Under the pieces are notes generated by a model. That model was not told the DNA's origin. It saw nothing but the letters and a program-made list of their open reading frames with translations, and made no database searches. Positions 9,174-18,077 of a DNA stretch of 64,000 bases are shown here, piece by piece. Source of the stretch: Synechococcus sp. Nb3U1 (GTDB lineage: Bacteria > Cyanobacteriota > Cyanobacteriia > Thermostichales > Thermostichaceae). The translations under genes and the position numbers were made by a program. Numbering within the stretch: position 1 is the first letter of the stretch; every line of letters begins with the position of its first letter. The stretch spans positions 1,026,079 through 1,090,078 of the forward strand of contig NZ_JAKFYQ010000001.1 of NCBI RefSeq assembly GCF_021533835.1, in the 5' to 3' direction.

Positions 9174-9551
9174 ATGGCGGCTGGCGAGAATTATGTCCTC
9201 TCGGGCGAGGATGATCTGACTGGCGAGCTGATTGAGGATCCCTTGATAGCAGCCCAGTTGTGGGTGGGTGGTGAGGAGCTAACCCTTAACTTTGCTTCAA
9301 TCAAAAATATGCTGACTAAACTTCAGGAGTTGCGAGCAGAAGGTAAAGCAGCCCGTGTGATCTTTGTTCATGATCGCAACAATGGCTGGAAACTATTTGC
9401 GGAAAATTCTTTCTTTGTACAAAATGGCGAAGAAATTTCCGCCTTCCTGCTGGAGAAAGACGCTCAGGCTTTTGCCAATGAAGTGGGATCTTCTGTGATG
9501 GGCTTCCGCGCCTTGCAACAATCTCAGCAGGCAATGGCTTTGCCCCAATAG
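9174..9551 (+). CDS. NosL-like protein without signal peptide
   Basis: 125 aa. The order DPLIAAQLWVGGEE, LTLNFASIKNML, ARVIFVHDRNNGWKLF, SFFVQ and AFLLEKDAQAFANEVGSSVMGF follows the NosL pattern (substrate-facing strand, FDD-like segment, VxDxxxxxW, AFxxxxDAxxFAxxxGG). NosL proteins are copper-binding lipoproteins of about 170 aa with a signal peptide and an N-terminal Cys/Met motif; both are missing here. In another frame just upstream, HNMGHHMGDGG is Met/His-rich, so the 5' end may be lost by frameshift or rearrangement. An ABC permease gene begins 42 bp downstream. The NosL assignment is moderate; function unknown. Confidence 0.5.
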   Translation: MAAGENYVLSGEDDLTGELIEDPLIAAQLWVGGEELTLNFASIKNMLTKLQELRAEGKAARVIFVHDRNNGWKLFAENSFFVQNGEEISAFLLEKDAQAFANEVGSSVMGFRALQQSQQAMALPQ

Positions 9552-9593
9552 ATTCGAATCCCCAATTGTCCTTGACCTATTTTGGAGTATCTG

Positions 9594-10484
9594 ATGACAA
9601 TACCACAGTCCAAGTCTCCCCTACTCCAATTGTATAAAGGGGTTGCTTACCGCATAGACTATCTGATTAAGCAAAAGCAATCCATTTATCTTCATCCTCC
9701 AGAAAAAGTCATGTCTCTATGGGAGAATAGGCAATTTCGGCGTGTCTTGTCCTTGATTCTCTTTTTCGGGATCTGGCAAATTCTGTCTACGATCAACTTT
9801 AATTTCTTTATCAATTTTCGCTTCATTCCTTCACCCGTACAGGTTTTTCAAGCCACTATTAACTTTCTATCTCGTAATCCCTGGCTACATTTTAAGGCCA
9901 GCATTAGTCGGGTATTAATTGGTTATCTTGTTGCCGTCGGCCTGGGATGTAGTTTAGGGATCCTGATTGGCTGGTTTCAGAAGATAGAGGATCTGATCTT
10001 CATTCCCTTGGAGCTTCTTCGTCCTATCCCTGCTGTATCCTGGATACCGCTGGCAATTTTGATGTTTCCCAATGCTGAGACTGGCATGATTTATATCACA
10101 TTCGTGGGAGCTTTTTTCCCCATTTTGATTAGTAAAATTCGCGGGGTGGAGGATACAGATCCCTTACTGTTACGAGTTGGACAATCCCTAGGTGCTAAGC
10201 AACACCATGTTTTTACAGATATTGTCATTCCAGGAGCTTTGCCTAGCATTGCCAGCGGTTTGGTGATTGGTATGGGAAACTCTTGGTTCTGCTTAGTCAC
10301 AGCTGAAATCTTGGCGGGTCGTTATGGAGTGGGCTACATTACTTGGGAGTCTTATATAACCTCCCACTATCCACCAATTGTCATGGGGATGTTGATGATT
10401 GGCTTCATGGGGGCATTTAGTGCTTGGGGTGTGGATCAACTAACTCGATTGCTAATGCCTTGGAGAGTTCAACGAGCGAAATAA
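9594..10484 (+). CDS. NitT/TauT-type ABC transporter permease
   Basis: 296 aa from ATG 9594, with GGAG 6 bp upstream; a TTG at 9582 is less likely. About six hydrophobic spans and the family loop with EAA-like pattern VGQSLGAKQHHVFTDIVIPGALPSIASGLVIGMG. This is the membrane subunit of nitrate/sulfonate/taurine/aromatic-type importers (SsuC, TauC, NrtB). Base composition is more AT-rich than neighbours and GGATCC is nearly absent, so the gene looks acquired. It is followed 78 bp later by its ATPase. No binding-protein gene accompanies the pair, so the substrate cannot be named. Confidence 0.85.
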   Translation: MTIPQSKSPLLQLYKGVAYRIDYLIKQKQSIYLHPPEKVMSLWENRQFRRVLSLILFFGIWQILSTINFNFFINFRFIPSPVQVFQATINFLSRNPWLHFKASISRVLIGYLVAVGLGCSLGILIGWFQKIEDLIFIPLELLRPIPAVSWIPLAILMFPNAETGMIYITFVGAFFPILISKIRGVEDTDPLLLRVGQSLGAKQHHVFTDIVIPGALPSIASGLVIGMGNSWFCLVTAEILAGRYGVGYITWESYITSHYPPIVMGMLMIGFMGAFSAWGVDQLTRLLMPWRVQRAK

Positions 10485-10562
10485 TAAAAATCACTTTTTC
10501 GATCTGATTTGATGTTGTCCTAGTTCGGGTCAAGATTAGAATCTCTGTTGAGGTCAATTGCC

Positions 10563-11381
10563 ATGACTAACTTACTCTCCACACATACATCTGCAATCAC
10601 AAAAGGATATGTGGAGGTTGAGAACTTGAGTATGACATTTTCTCGACGGGGAGAGATCATTCATGTTTTTGATACCATTAATTTCAAGCTGGATCCAGGA
10701 GAGTTTGTTTGTCTGTTAGGACCATCCGGTTGTGGAAAATCAACCGTTCTGAATGTAATTGCTGGTTTTCTTAAGCCTACCAGTGGTTATGTTTTTATCA
10801 ATAAGCGTCATGTGGATGGGCCTGGTGAGGATCGAGGGTTTGTCTTTCAGCAATATTCGCTTTTGCCCTGGAAAACCACTTTCCAAAACGTTGAGTTTGG
10901 TCTCAAAATCAAAGGTGTCTCCAAAAAAGAACGCACAGATTTAGTCAATGACTTTTTAAATCGGGTTGGCCTCTACAAGTACCGAAATGCTTTTCCGCAT
11001 CAACTTTCTGGGGGAATGCAGCAGCGGGCTAGTATTATCCGTGCTCTGGTGAATTCTCCTTCTGTTTTGTTGATGGACGAGCCCTTTGCTGCTCTTGATG
11101 CTCAAACTCGTCACATGATGCAAGAGTTGCTGTTGGATATCTGGCAGGAGTTCCAGCCTACCATCATTTTCGTGACACATGATATTGATGAAGCAGTGTT
11201 TTTGAGCGATCGGATTTTTGTGATGGGTACTAACCCAGGGCGTATCAAAGCTAAGGTTCCGATTTCGTTGCCTCGGCCACGATATATTGATGTTAAGCTA
11301 ACAGGAGAGTTTTTGTCTCTGAATCGTCAGATCTTTGACCTAATTCGAGAAGAAACACTTAAGAATATGATTCATTCATAG
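10563..11381 (+). CDS. NitT/TauT-type ABC transporter ATPase
   Basis: 272 aa from ATG 10563; GAGG lies 9 bp upstream, and a TTG at 10548 is open. Walker A is LLGPSGCGKST, the signature LSGGMQQRASIIRAL, Walker B VLLMDEPFAALD, and the switch His is in VTHDIDEAV. It is a cytoplasmic ATPase of the SsuB/TauB/NrtD class that pairs with the permease at 9594. Like that gene it is AT-rich and GGATCC-poor (two copies in 1.8 kb for the pair). It lies just before a MITE-like element. Confidence 0.85.
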   Translation: MTNLLSTHTSAITKGYVEVENLSMTFSRRGEIIHVFDTINFKLDPGEFVCLLGPSGCGKSTVLNVIAGFLKPTSGYVFINKRHVDGPGEDRGFVFQQYSLLPWKTTFQNVEFGLKIKGVSKKERTDLVNDFLNRVGLYKYRNAFPHQLSGGMQQRASIIRALVNSPSVLLMDEPFAALDAQTRHMMQELLLDIWQEFQPTIIFVTHDIDEAVFLSDRIFVMGTNPGRIKAKVPISLPRPRYIDVKLTGEFLSLNRQIFDLIREETLKNMIHS

Positions 11382-11401
11382 CAATCCCGATAATTTCTCC
11401 C

Positions 11402-11531
11402 TACAGCCCTTTCACGGGTTTCCTGTGACGATGCCTGTACTTGCGTCCCCTGCAAGGCCTCCGGCCCGCTGGCGCGATGAGCAACTGATTGGCAAGATTT
11501 GCTATGCTACATGACTAGAGAAAGGGCTGTA
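11402..11531. mobile_element. MITE-like element with 12 bp inverted ends
   Basis: TACAGCCCTTTC at 11402-11413 is matched by its exact reverse complement GAAAGGGCTGTA at 11520-11531. If TA is the duplicated target, the element is 126 bp with 10 bp inverted repeats, as in IS630/Tc1-mariner-type insertions. The interior is GC-rich with no gene. It sits in the 215 bp gap between the ABC insert and the carotenoid oxygenase gene. No second copy was seen in the window. Confidence 0.6.
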
Positions 11532-11596
11532 TCTACGGTTGAAGAGTTTAATCTTGCCCAGTTGAAAGAGGCGACCCAAGTTTTCTGAACTCACGT

Positions 11597-13057
11597 TTAC
11601 TCCACCCACACCTGCGGGGTAAAGCTGCCGTGCAATCCATAGGGGATGTGATGCCGCAACGGGATCCGCGCAATGGGGCCAGCAGCTAGGTCTTGCGCTT
11701 CTAGGATCACCACCTGAGAGCGCTGGCTGGCAGCGTCAAAAATTACCGTGACTATCCACCCTTCGTCTTCTGCATGGCTATCGGGATCCGGGATGAACAC
11801 CGGCTCACCGACAAATCCACGCGGAGCAAAGCTGTACTGCTGAGTGCGGCCTGTTTCAGTATCCAACTTCAGAATGGCTTGTAGAGGCGCATTGGGACCA
11901 GGGACATGGGTGGTGCCGATGTAGAGGTAGCGATGGGATCCCCCCATACAATTCGGATGAATGGCCGGAAATTCCACCGAACGATCCAACAGCAGTTCGC
12001 GGCTAACCGTGCCCGCTTTAGGATCCAGATAAAACCGCCACAACTTGCCCGCCGGGATCTGGGTGAAATCAATTTGCAGATAATCGGCATTGGGCTCTAG
12101 GGCAGGGTATTCCTCATAAAGAATGGCATCTACGATCACTTGCTCTCCGGCTTCATAGCCGTTGACAAAGTGGAAGACAAACCCCGGTTCTGTTTCCAGT
12201 TGGATCGGAGTGCCGCTGTTGGGAAAAAGCCAGATGCGAGTGGGATCCCCTACTTTCAGGGTGAGACAGGTCCCCGCAGATTGCCAGCCCAGCACAAAAG
12301 GTAAGGGATTAAAGGCTACCGGATTTTGAAAAAAGATGCGGTAATGGGGAGTCCAAACAAAATCGTGCAGGAAAGCAAAGCCAGGGATCTGATATTCCCG
12401 CTTTTCGGTTAGCTGTCCCTTCGGATCCAGACGATAAAACAACAGCGTCGAGTTCAGGGCAGCGCGTACCCCAAAGGCGATCAGATCTCCAGTGGCCGGA
12501 TCCCGTCGTGGGTGAGCGGTAAAAGGCTGATGGGCAGCAATGCCTCCGGCAAACGTTTCGATCCCTTCGGTCGCCAAGGTCTTTGGGTTGAGGCGATAGG
12601 GAGCACTGGCTTCCCAGAGGGCCAAGAGTTTCTCCCCTTGGTAGATCACATTGGTATTGGCCGGATTCTTGAACTTTAGATCAAGAAAATTGGCCCACCA
12701 GCCGCCGGGCTTTTGAGTTCCAAACACCCCTCGATAAAGCACCCGTCCGGCTTTTTCCTCCGCCTCAAACTCGCGGGTGCGCACAAACCGGTTGCGAAAA
12801 TGGACTTTCCCATCCACAAAGGTGATGGCGCAGATCATGCCATCTCCATCGAACGGATGGCCGTAACGCTGGGATCCCGCTTCCAACTTGCCCGGCCCAT
12901 TCCGAAAAAGGGTACCCCTCAACCGGGCAGGGATCCGCCCCTCCAGTTCCGAAATCCAGTAGTCATACTCTTGGGACAAAGAGCGGTAGCCCAGCTGCCA
13001 GTCGGCGGTGCTGTAGGTGGAGGTAGCGGCACTGACCATAGAAGATCTCAACGGCAA
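11597..13057 (-). CDS. carotenoid/apocarotenoid cleavage oxygenase
   Basis: 486 aa from TTG 13057, which has GGAGG 6 bp upstream; the first ATG (13039) has only a weak site. It is a seven-bladed beta-propeller enzyme of the RPE65/ACO family. The four iron-binding His are visible in GGIAAHQPFTAHPRR (either His), AFLHDFVWTP, FVFHFVNGYEAG and, at the C-terminus, GLHGSFTPQVWVE. The start region RIPARLRGTLFRNGPGKLE is typical. The reaction is oxidative cleavage of a polyene chain, giving retinal or apocarotenals; exact substrate is not readable from sequence. It is a single gene between the ABC insert and ffh. Confidence 0.85.
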   Translation of the reverse strand: MPLRSSMVSAATSTYSTADWQLGYRSLSQEYDYWISELEGRIPARLRGTLFRNGPGKLEAGSQRYGHPFDGDGMICAITFVDGKVHFRNRFVRTREFEAEEKAGRVLYRGVFGTQKPGGWWANFLDLKFKNPANTNVIYQGEKLLALWEASAPYRLNPKTLATEGIETFAGGIAAHQPFTAHPRRDPATGDLIAFGVRAALNSTLLFYRLDPKGQLTEKREYQIPGFAFLHDFVWTPHYRIFFQNPVAFNPLPFVLGWQSAGTCLTLKVGDPTRIWLFPNSGTPIQLETEPGFVFHFVNGYEAGEQVIVDAILYEEYPALEPNADYLQIDFTQIPAGKLWRFYLDPKAGTVSRELLLDRSVEFPAIHPNCMGGSHRYLYIGTTHVPGPNAPLQAILKLDTETGRTQQYSFAPRGFVGEPVFIPDPDSHAEDEGWIVTVIFDAASQRSQVVILEAQDLAAGPIARIPLRHHIPYGLHGSFTPQVWVE

Positions 13058-13218
13058 GCAACGCCTCCCATTTTCGCTTAAAGTTTTGTAAAGTAGCCAG
13101 CATCTCCGGGTGGGGATCAGCCCTTTCCCGAGGATCCACGGGATTGAGCCACCCTAACTGGACTATGGTAGAAAATGCCCCAAACGGGCGGGATCCCTTG
13201 ACAGGATAAACAGCACCC

Positions 13219-14691
13219 ATGTTTGATGCCCTCTCCGAGAAATTGGAATTGGCCTGGAAAAAGCTGCGCGGCCAGGACAAAATCACCGAAACCAACATTC
13301 AAGAAGCCCTACGGGAAGTGCGGCGGGCCCTGTTGGATGCGGATGTCAACCTGCAGGTGGTGAAGCGATTTATCGACGAAGTCCGGGAGGCGGCCCTGGG
13401 ATCTGAGGTGATCATGGGAGTGAACCCGGATCAGCAGTTCATCAAGATCGTCCACGACCAATTGGTCAAGGTGATGGGAGAAGCCAACGTGCCCATTGCC
13501 CAGGCGGAGCAGCCCCCCACCATCATCCTCATGGCCGGTTTGCAGGGATCCGGGAAAACCACCACCTGCGCCAAGCTGGCCCTATATCTGCGCAAGCAGG
13601 GCAAGCAACCCCTGATGGTGGCGGGAGATATCTATCGTCCGGCGGCCATCGACCAACTGAAAACCCTAGGGCAACAAATTCAGATCCCTGTCTTTGATCT
13701 GGGCAAAACGGATCCCGTCGAGATTGCCCGCCAAGGCGTAGAAGCGGCCCGGCAGCAGGGCTGTGACTATGTAATCCTAGATACCGCCGGGCGCTTACAA
13801 ATTGACCTGGAGATGATGGCGGAGCTGGAGCGGGTCAAGGCCACCGTACAACCCCACGAAATTTTGCTGGTGGTGGATGCCATGATCGGCCAGGAAGCAG
13901 CCAATCTCACCCAAGCCTTTCATGACCGGCTGGGCATTACCGGGGCCATCCTCACCAAGTTGGATGGGGATACCCGCGGTGGAGCAGCCCTCTCGATTCG
14001 GCAGGTGTCCGGGCAACCGATTAAGTTCATTGGGGTGGGAGAAAAAGTCGAGGCACTGGATCCCTTCTACCCGGATCGCATGGCTTCGCGCATCTTAGGC
14101 ATGGGGGATATCCTCAGCCTGGTGGAAAAAGCCCAAGAAGAAATTGACCTGGGGGATGCCGCCAGCATGGCGGAAAAGATGATGACCGCCCAGTTCGATT
14201 TCACCGATTTCCTCAAGCAAATGCGCATGATCAAACGCATGGGATCCCTGGGGGGGCTACTGAAATTGATGCCGGGGATGGGCAAAATCAGCGATGACCA
14301 GCTGCAAAAAGGGCAAGACCAACTGGCCCGTTCCGAAGCGATGATCAACTCCATGACCCCAGAAGAGCGCAAAAATCCCGATCTCTTGGCCCGCAGTGTT
14401 AGCCGCAAACGTCGCGTGGCCAATGGATCCGGCCACAAATTGGAGGATGTCAGCCGTTTGGTCAGCGATTTTCAACGGATGCGCGACATGATGCGCAACA
14501 TGGGCATGGGTGGCGGGTTTCCCGGCATAGGCGGTTTGCCTGGCATGGGCGGTGGACGTAACCCTCTCCCCAGTGGTGGTCCCAGTTGGCGCGGGCGCTC
14601 AGCCGCTCCTCCTCGGCAGCAACCCAGCCGTAAATCGGGCAAAGGCGGCGGTAAAAAGGGCGGTGGCAACCGCGGTTTTGGAGGCAAGTGA
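13219..14691 (+). CDS. ffh: signal recognition particle protein Ffh
   Basis: 490 aa. The N domain begins MFDALSEKLELAWKKLRG. The GTPase has the P-loop GLQGSGKTTTCAKLA, the DIYRPAAIDQL segment, DTAGRLQID and TKLDGDTRGGAALS. The Met-rich M domain (about 300-450) binds SRP RNA. The C-terminus is a Gly/Pro/Arg/Lys-rich tail typical of cyanobacterial Ffh. It targets nascent membrane proteins to FtsY and the translocon. trmL follows with a gap of 17 bp, probably one operon. Confidence 0.97.
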   Translation: MFDALSEKLELAWKKLRGQDKITETNIQEALREVRRALLDADVNLQVVKRFIDEVREAALGSEVIMGVNPDQQFIKIVHDQLVKVMGEANVPIAQAEQPPTIILMAGLQGSGKTTTCAKLALYLRKQGKQPLMVAGDIYRPAAIDQLKTLGQQIQIPVFDLGKTDPVEIARQGVEAARQQGCDYVILDTAGRLQIDLEMMAELERVKATVQPHEILLVVDAMIGQEAANLTQAFHDRLGITGAILTKLDGDTRGGAALSIRQVSGQPIKFIGVGEKVEALDPFYPDRMASRILGMGDILSLVEKAQEEIDLGDAASMAEKMMTAQFDFTDFLKQMRMIKRMGSLGGLLKLMPGMGKISDDQLQKGQDQLARSEAMINSMTPEERKNPDLLARSVSRKRRVANGSGHKLEDVSRLVSDFQRMRDMMRNMGMGGGFPGIGGLPGMGGGRNPLPSGGPSWRGRSAAPPRQQPSRKSGKGGGKKGGGNRGFGGK

Positions 14692-14708
14692 GAACGGTTA
14701 GGAACCCA

Positions 14709-15161
14709 ATGCCTCTCCACATTGTTTTGGTTGCACCAGAGATCCCTGCCAATACCGGCAATATCGCCCGTACCTGTGCAGCCACCGATACATCTTTACA
14801 TTTGGTGGATCCCCTGGGTTTTCGCCTCTCGGATCGCTACCTAAAACGGGCCGGACTGGACTATTGGGAGCACGTCCAATTGCAACGTTACCCCTCCTGG
14901 CAGGTCTTTACCCAGACTCACCCTGAGGCACGTCTGTGGTGTTTTAGCGTACGCGGCAAGGAGCCTTATACAGAAGTGGCCTATCAGCCCGACGATTGGC
15001 TGGTGTTTGGCAGCGAGAGCAAAGGCTTAGATCCAGTGTTTTTGGAGCACTACCCCAGCGTGCGGATCCCCTTGAGTGGGCCAGTGCGCAGCCTAAACTT
15101 GAGTAATGCCGTAGCGATTGCCCTGTTTGAGGCGCTGCGTCAACTGGGATCCCAGGTTTAA
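14709..15161 (+). CDS. trmL: tRNA (cytidine(34)-2'-O)-methyltransferase TrmL
   Basis: 150 aa from ATG 14709, with AGGA just upstream; an upstream GTG at 14688 overlaps the ffh stop. It is a SPOUT methyltransferase with the knot motifs APEIPANTGNIARTC, LVFGSESKGL and IPLSGPVRSLNLSNAVAIALFEA. It methylates the wobble ribose of tRNA-Leu species. It lies immediately behind ffh. Length is normal for TrmL. Confidence 0.93.
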   Translation: MPLHIVLVAPEIPANTGNIARTCAATDTSLHLVDPLGFRLSDRYLKRAGLDYWEHVQLQRYPSWQVFTQTHPEARLWCFSVRGKEPYTEVAYQPDDWLVFGSESKGLDPVFLEHYPSVRIPLSGPVRSLNLSNAVAIALFEALRQLGSQV

Positions 15162-15356
15162 TCTCTCCTGCAACCGATGCACCTATCACTATGGCATCAT
15201 CTTCACAACAAGATTCAGGTTTGTGCGCTGATTGGATAGGATGACCATGGAGCCACTCGGAGAAAGCTTGTATCCTAGAGGTTAAGCGGCCCCGGCAGAA
15301 ATCAGTGGGTCAAGCTCGAGCTATCCTTGTTGGTTGCTTATGTTGATTTGGATCCC

Positions 15357-17783
15357 ATGAGTGCGCTTCTCTCCCCAGCAACCGATTTGCTGGACGAGTT
15401 GCGAGAGCTTTTCCCTTTTGCGCTGGATGACTTTCAGATCCAGGCCATGCAAATCCTGGCAGCAGGAGAATCGGTGGTGGTGTGCGCCCCAACGGGATCC
15501 GGCAAAACTTTAATTGGGGAATATGCCATCTATCGGGCTCTCGCCCAAGGCAAGCGAGTTTTCTACACAACGCCCCTCAAGGCCCTTTCCAACCAAAAAT
15601 TTCGAGATTTTGGCCAGCAGTTTGGCTCAGAACGGGTTGGTTTGCTCACTGGTGATATCTCCATCAACCGAGAAGCCCCTGTTTTGGTGATGACCACCGA
15701 AATCTTCCGTAATATGCTCTACGGCACGCCGGTATCCTTGGCGGTTTATGCCTGCGGCACGCTGACGCGAATGGCCGATGAAGATGTGGCGGAAGCGATG
15801 ACAGGGGATCCCTTGCAGGATGTGCAGGCGGTGATCCTGGATGAATGCCACTACATGAACGACCAGCAGCGGGGCACCGTTTGGGAAGAATCGATCATCT
15901 ATTGTCCCCCCACCATCCAGCTCATTGCCCTCTCTGCCACCATTGCCAACAGCGACCAACTGACAGATTGGATGAACCATGTACATGGCCCCACCCATTT
16001 GATTGACTCTGACCATCGCCCCGTTCCTCTGCAGTTTCACTTTGCCAATCACAAAGGGCTTTTCCCCTTGCTGGAGCAAACCGAGTCGGGCCAATGGATC
16101 CGCAATCGCCGCTTGCGGAGCAAACGGCCTATCCCCCACGAGCGTTCCCGATCTGGGGTGCCGGATATGACGCAGGTGTTGGAAAACTTACGTCAGCGGG
16201 ATATGTTGCCAGCTATCTATTTCATTTTCAGTCGCAAAGGCTGCGATGCAGCGGTGGCCAGTGTTGGTGCTTTGGATTTGATCGCTACCCCGGCAGAACG
16301 GCAGCGGCTGGCTCAGCAGATCGACCAATTTTGTCGGGAAACCCCAGAAGCGGTTCGTCAAGATCACCTCAATGCCCTCTATCGCGGCATCGCCGCCCAC
16401 CATGCCGGCATGTTGCCTGCTTGGAAGGGGTTGGTGGAGCATCTGTTTCAGCAGGGGTTGGTGAAGATTGTCTTTGCCACAGAAACCTTGGCTGCCGGGA
16501 TCAATATGCCTGCCCGCACCACAGTCATCTCCTCCCTCTCCAAACGCACCGATACAGGCCATCGGCTTCTAACCGCTTCTGAGTTTATGCAAATGTCGGG
16601 GCGGGCCGGACGACGAGGGAAGGATGTGCTCGGGCATGTGGTAACGGTGCAATCTCCCTTTGAAGGGGCGCAAGAAGCGGCGCGGCTAGCCACCGCTGGG
16701 GCGGATCCCTTGGTGAGCCAATTTACCCCCACCTATGGCATGGTGCTGAACCTGCTACAGAAGCACTCCCTGGAGGCGGCTCGGGATCTGATCAACCGCA
16801 GCTTTGGCCAGTATTTGCTCTCGTTGCAAAAGTTGCCCGAACAACACGAACTCCAGCACACCCGTGCCGAGCTAGAGGAGCTGGATCGCACCCTGGGGGA
16901 TATTTCCAGTGAAGATGTCACCCGCTACGAGAAGATGCAGGCTCAACGGCGGGAAGAACGGCGTGTTCTGCGGTATCTGGTGAAACAACGGGAAGCAGAG
17001 CCGGATCCCACCCTGCGATTGCTGGCTTTGCCCCATATTCAGGCACAAGAAGAGAAAATCCGTGCCCTGGAAACCCAAATTCGATCCAATCCGGCTCACA
17101 AAGTCGGTAAAAAACTATTAGGCCTGCAAGAAAAACGACAACGGCTGCTGAAACGCCTCGAACACCTAGAACGACAAAGCGATTCGGTTCAGGAGCTGCG
17201 CTGGCAGCAATTCATGGCTTTGGTGCAGGTGTTGCAGGATTTTGATTGTTTGGAAAACCAAGGGGATCCCCAACCCCAACCCACTGCAAGTGGAGAAGTG
17301 GTGGCGGCTTTGCGGGGGGATAATGAGCTGTGGCTGGCGTTGGCTTTGTTGTCTGGGGAATGCCAGGGTTGTGAGCCTCATCATTTGGCGGGGGTAGTGG
17401 CGGCTCTGGTCACAGAATCCCCCCGTTCGGGCACCTACAGTCGGCTGCACACTTCTGGGCTGGTAGAGGATGTGTTGCACGGGTTACGGGGCTTGCGACG
17501 GCAACTGTTTCGCAGCCAACGGCAGCATCAGGTGTTCCATATGCCGATTTGGTTTGAGCCGAGTTTGGCAGGGATCGTCGAACATTGGGCCCAAGGGATC
17601 CCTTGGGAAACCCTGGAAGCCAACACCAACCTAGATGCCGGAGACCTGGTTCGCTTGATTCGCCGCACCTTGGATTTACTCTCCCAGATTCCCCACGTAC
17701 CCCATCTGCCGCAGGAGCTCCGGGAGAATGCTCGCCAAGCTCAAAAAATGTTGGATCGCTTCCCGATTAGCGAATTGATCTGA
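15357..17783 (+). CDS. Ski2-like DEAD/DEAH-box RNA helicase
   Basis: 808 aa from ATG 15357 (MSALLSPATDLL); a TTG ten codons earlier is open. Motif I is APTGSGKT, Ia TTPLKALSNQK, II DECHYM, III LSATIAN, V about ATETLAAGINMPARTTV and VI QMSGRAGRRGKD. A basic coiled region (about 520-640) and a C-terminal DSHCT-like helical part follow. This is the Mtr4/Ski2-type family found in cyanobacteria and chloroplasts (ISE2 is a plant relative), likely acting on structured RNA. The stop codon lies in a 9 bp repeated sequence. Confidence 0.9.
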   Translation: MSALLSPATDLLDELRELFPFALDDFQIQAMQILAAGESVVVCAPTGSGKTLIGEYAIYRALAQGKRVFYTTPLKALSNQKFRDFGQQFGSERVGLLTGDISINREAPVLVMTTEIFRNMLYGTPVSLAVYACGTLTRMADEDVAEAMTGDPLQDVQAVILDECHYMNDQQRGTVWEESIIYCPPTIQLIALSATIANSDQLTDWMNHVHGPTHLIDSDHRPVPLQFHFANHKGLFPLLEQTESGQWIRNRRLRSKRPIPHERSRSGVPDMTQVLENLRQRDMLPAIYFIFSRKGCDAAVASVGALDLIATPAERQRLAQQIDQFCRETPEAVRQDHLNALYRGIAAHHAGMLPAWKGLVEHLFQQGLVKIVFATETLAAGINMPARTTVISSLSKRTDTGHRLLTASEFMQMSGRAGRRGKDVLGHVVTVQSPFEGAQEAARLATAGADPLVSQFTPTYGMVLNLLQKHSLEAARDLINRSFGQYLLSLQKLPEQHELQHTRAELEELDRTLGDISSEDVTRYEKMQAQRREERRVLRYLVKQREAEPDPTLRLLALPHIQAQEEKIRALETQIRSNPAHKVGKKLLGLQEKRQRLLKRLEHLERQSDSVQELRWQQFMALVQVLQDFDCLENQGDPQPQPTASGEVVAALRGDNELWLALALLSGECQGCEPHHLAGVVAALVTESPRSGTYSRLHTSGLVEDVLHGLRGLRRQLFRSQRQHQVFHMPIWFEPSLAGIVEHWAQGIPWETLEANTNLDAGDLVRLIRRTLDLLSQIPHVPHLPQELRENARQAQKMLDRFPISELI

Positions 17784-17802
17784 TTGATCTGAGTTGATCT
17801 GA
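17775..17802. repeat. 9 bp unit TTGATCTGA repeated three times
   Basis: Two copies are directly adjacent (17775-17783 and 17784-17792) and a third follows after one extra base (17794-17802). The first copy contains the stop codon of the helicase gene, so the repeats only lengthen the 3' untranslated region. Confidence 0.9.
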
Positions 17803-17850
17803 ATCTCCACACTTGAGCAAACCCGAAACAAAGATTTACAGCCAGTCTAT

Positions 17851-17897
17851 TGAAACTAATTCTCAAATAAGCGTACCCTAGCGTAGGTCAGCTTATT
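17851..17897 (+). promoter_or_regulatory. Fur-box candidate and hairpin upstream of isiA
   Basis: TGAAACTAATTCTCA at 17851-17865 matches the 7-1-7 Fur box TGATAAT-n-ATTATCA at 11 of 14 defined positions. It is directly followed by a nested inverted repeat: AATAAGC (17866-17872) pairs with GCTTATT (17891-17897), and CCTA-GCG-TAGG lies inside. The site is 213 bp before the isiA ATG, leaving room for a long leader in the 294 bp gene-free gap. Iron control is known for isiA in other cyanobacteria; Fur binding here is inferred. Confidence 0.45.
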
Positions 17898-18077
17898 GAG
17901 TGTACTTCTCATTTAGCCTCTGTCGAAGCTAAGGTTTACCGCCTCTGTTTCATCCAGCGGCTGTCTTTTGTCGCCTCTCTGTCCAGCTTTTCACTCTAAA
18001 GGGTGAGAAAGGTCAGCTTTGGTCAAGCGATTGGGATCCCTCAAAACTGACATTAGATACTATTAGGAGTTGTCACC

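Noticed and set aside
15162-15356. Possible SRP RNA or small RNA between trmL and the helicase, because ffh is near
   Set aside because: No GGAAG/GCAGC-type SRP loop motif and no strong stem is visible.
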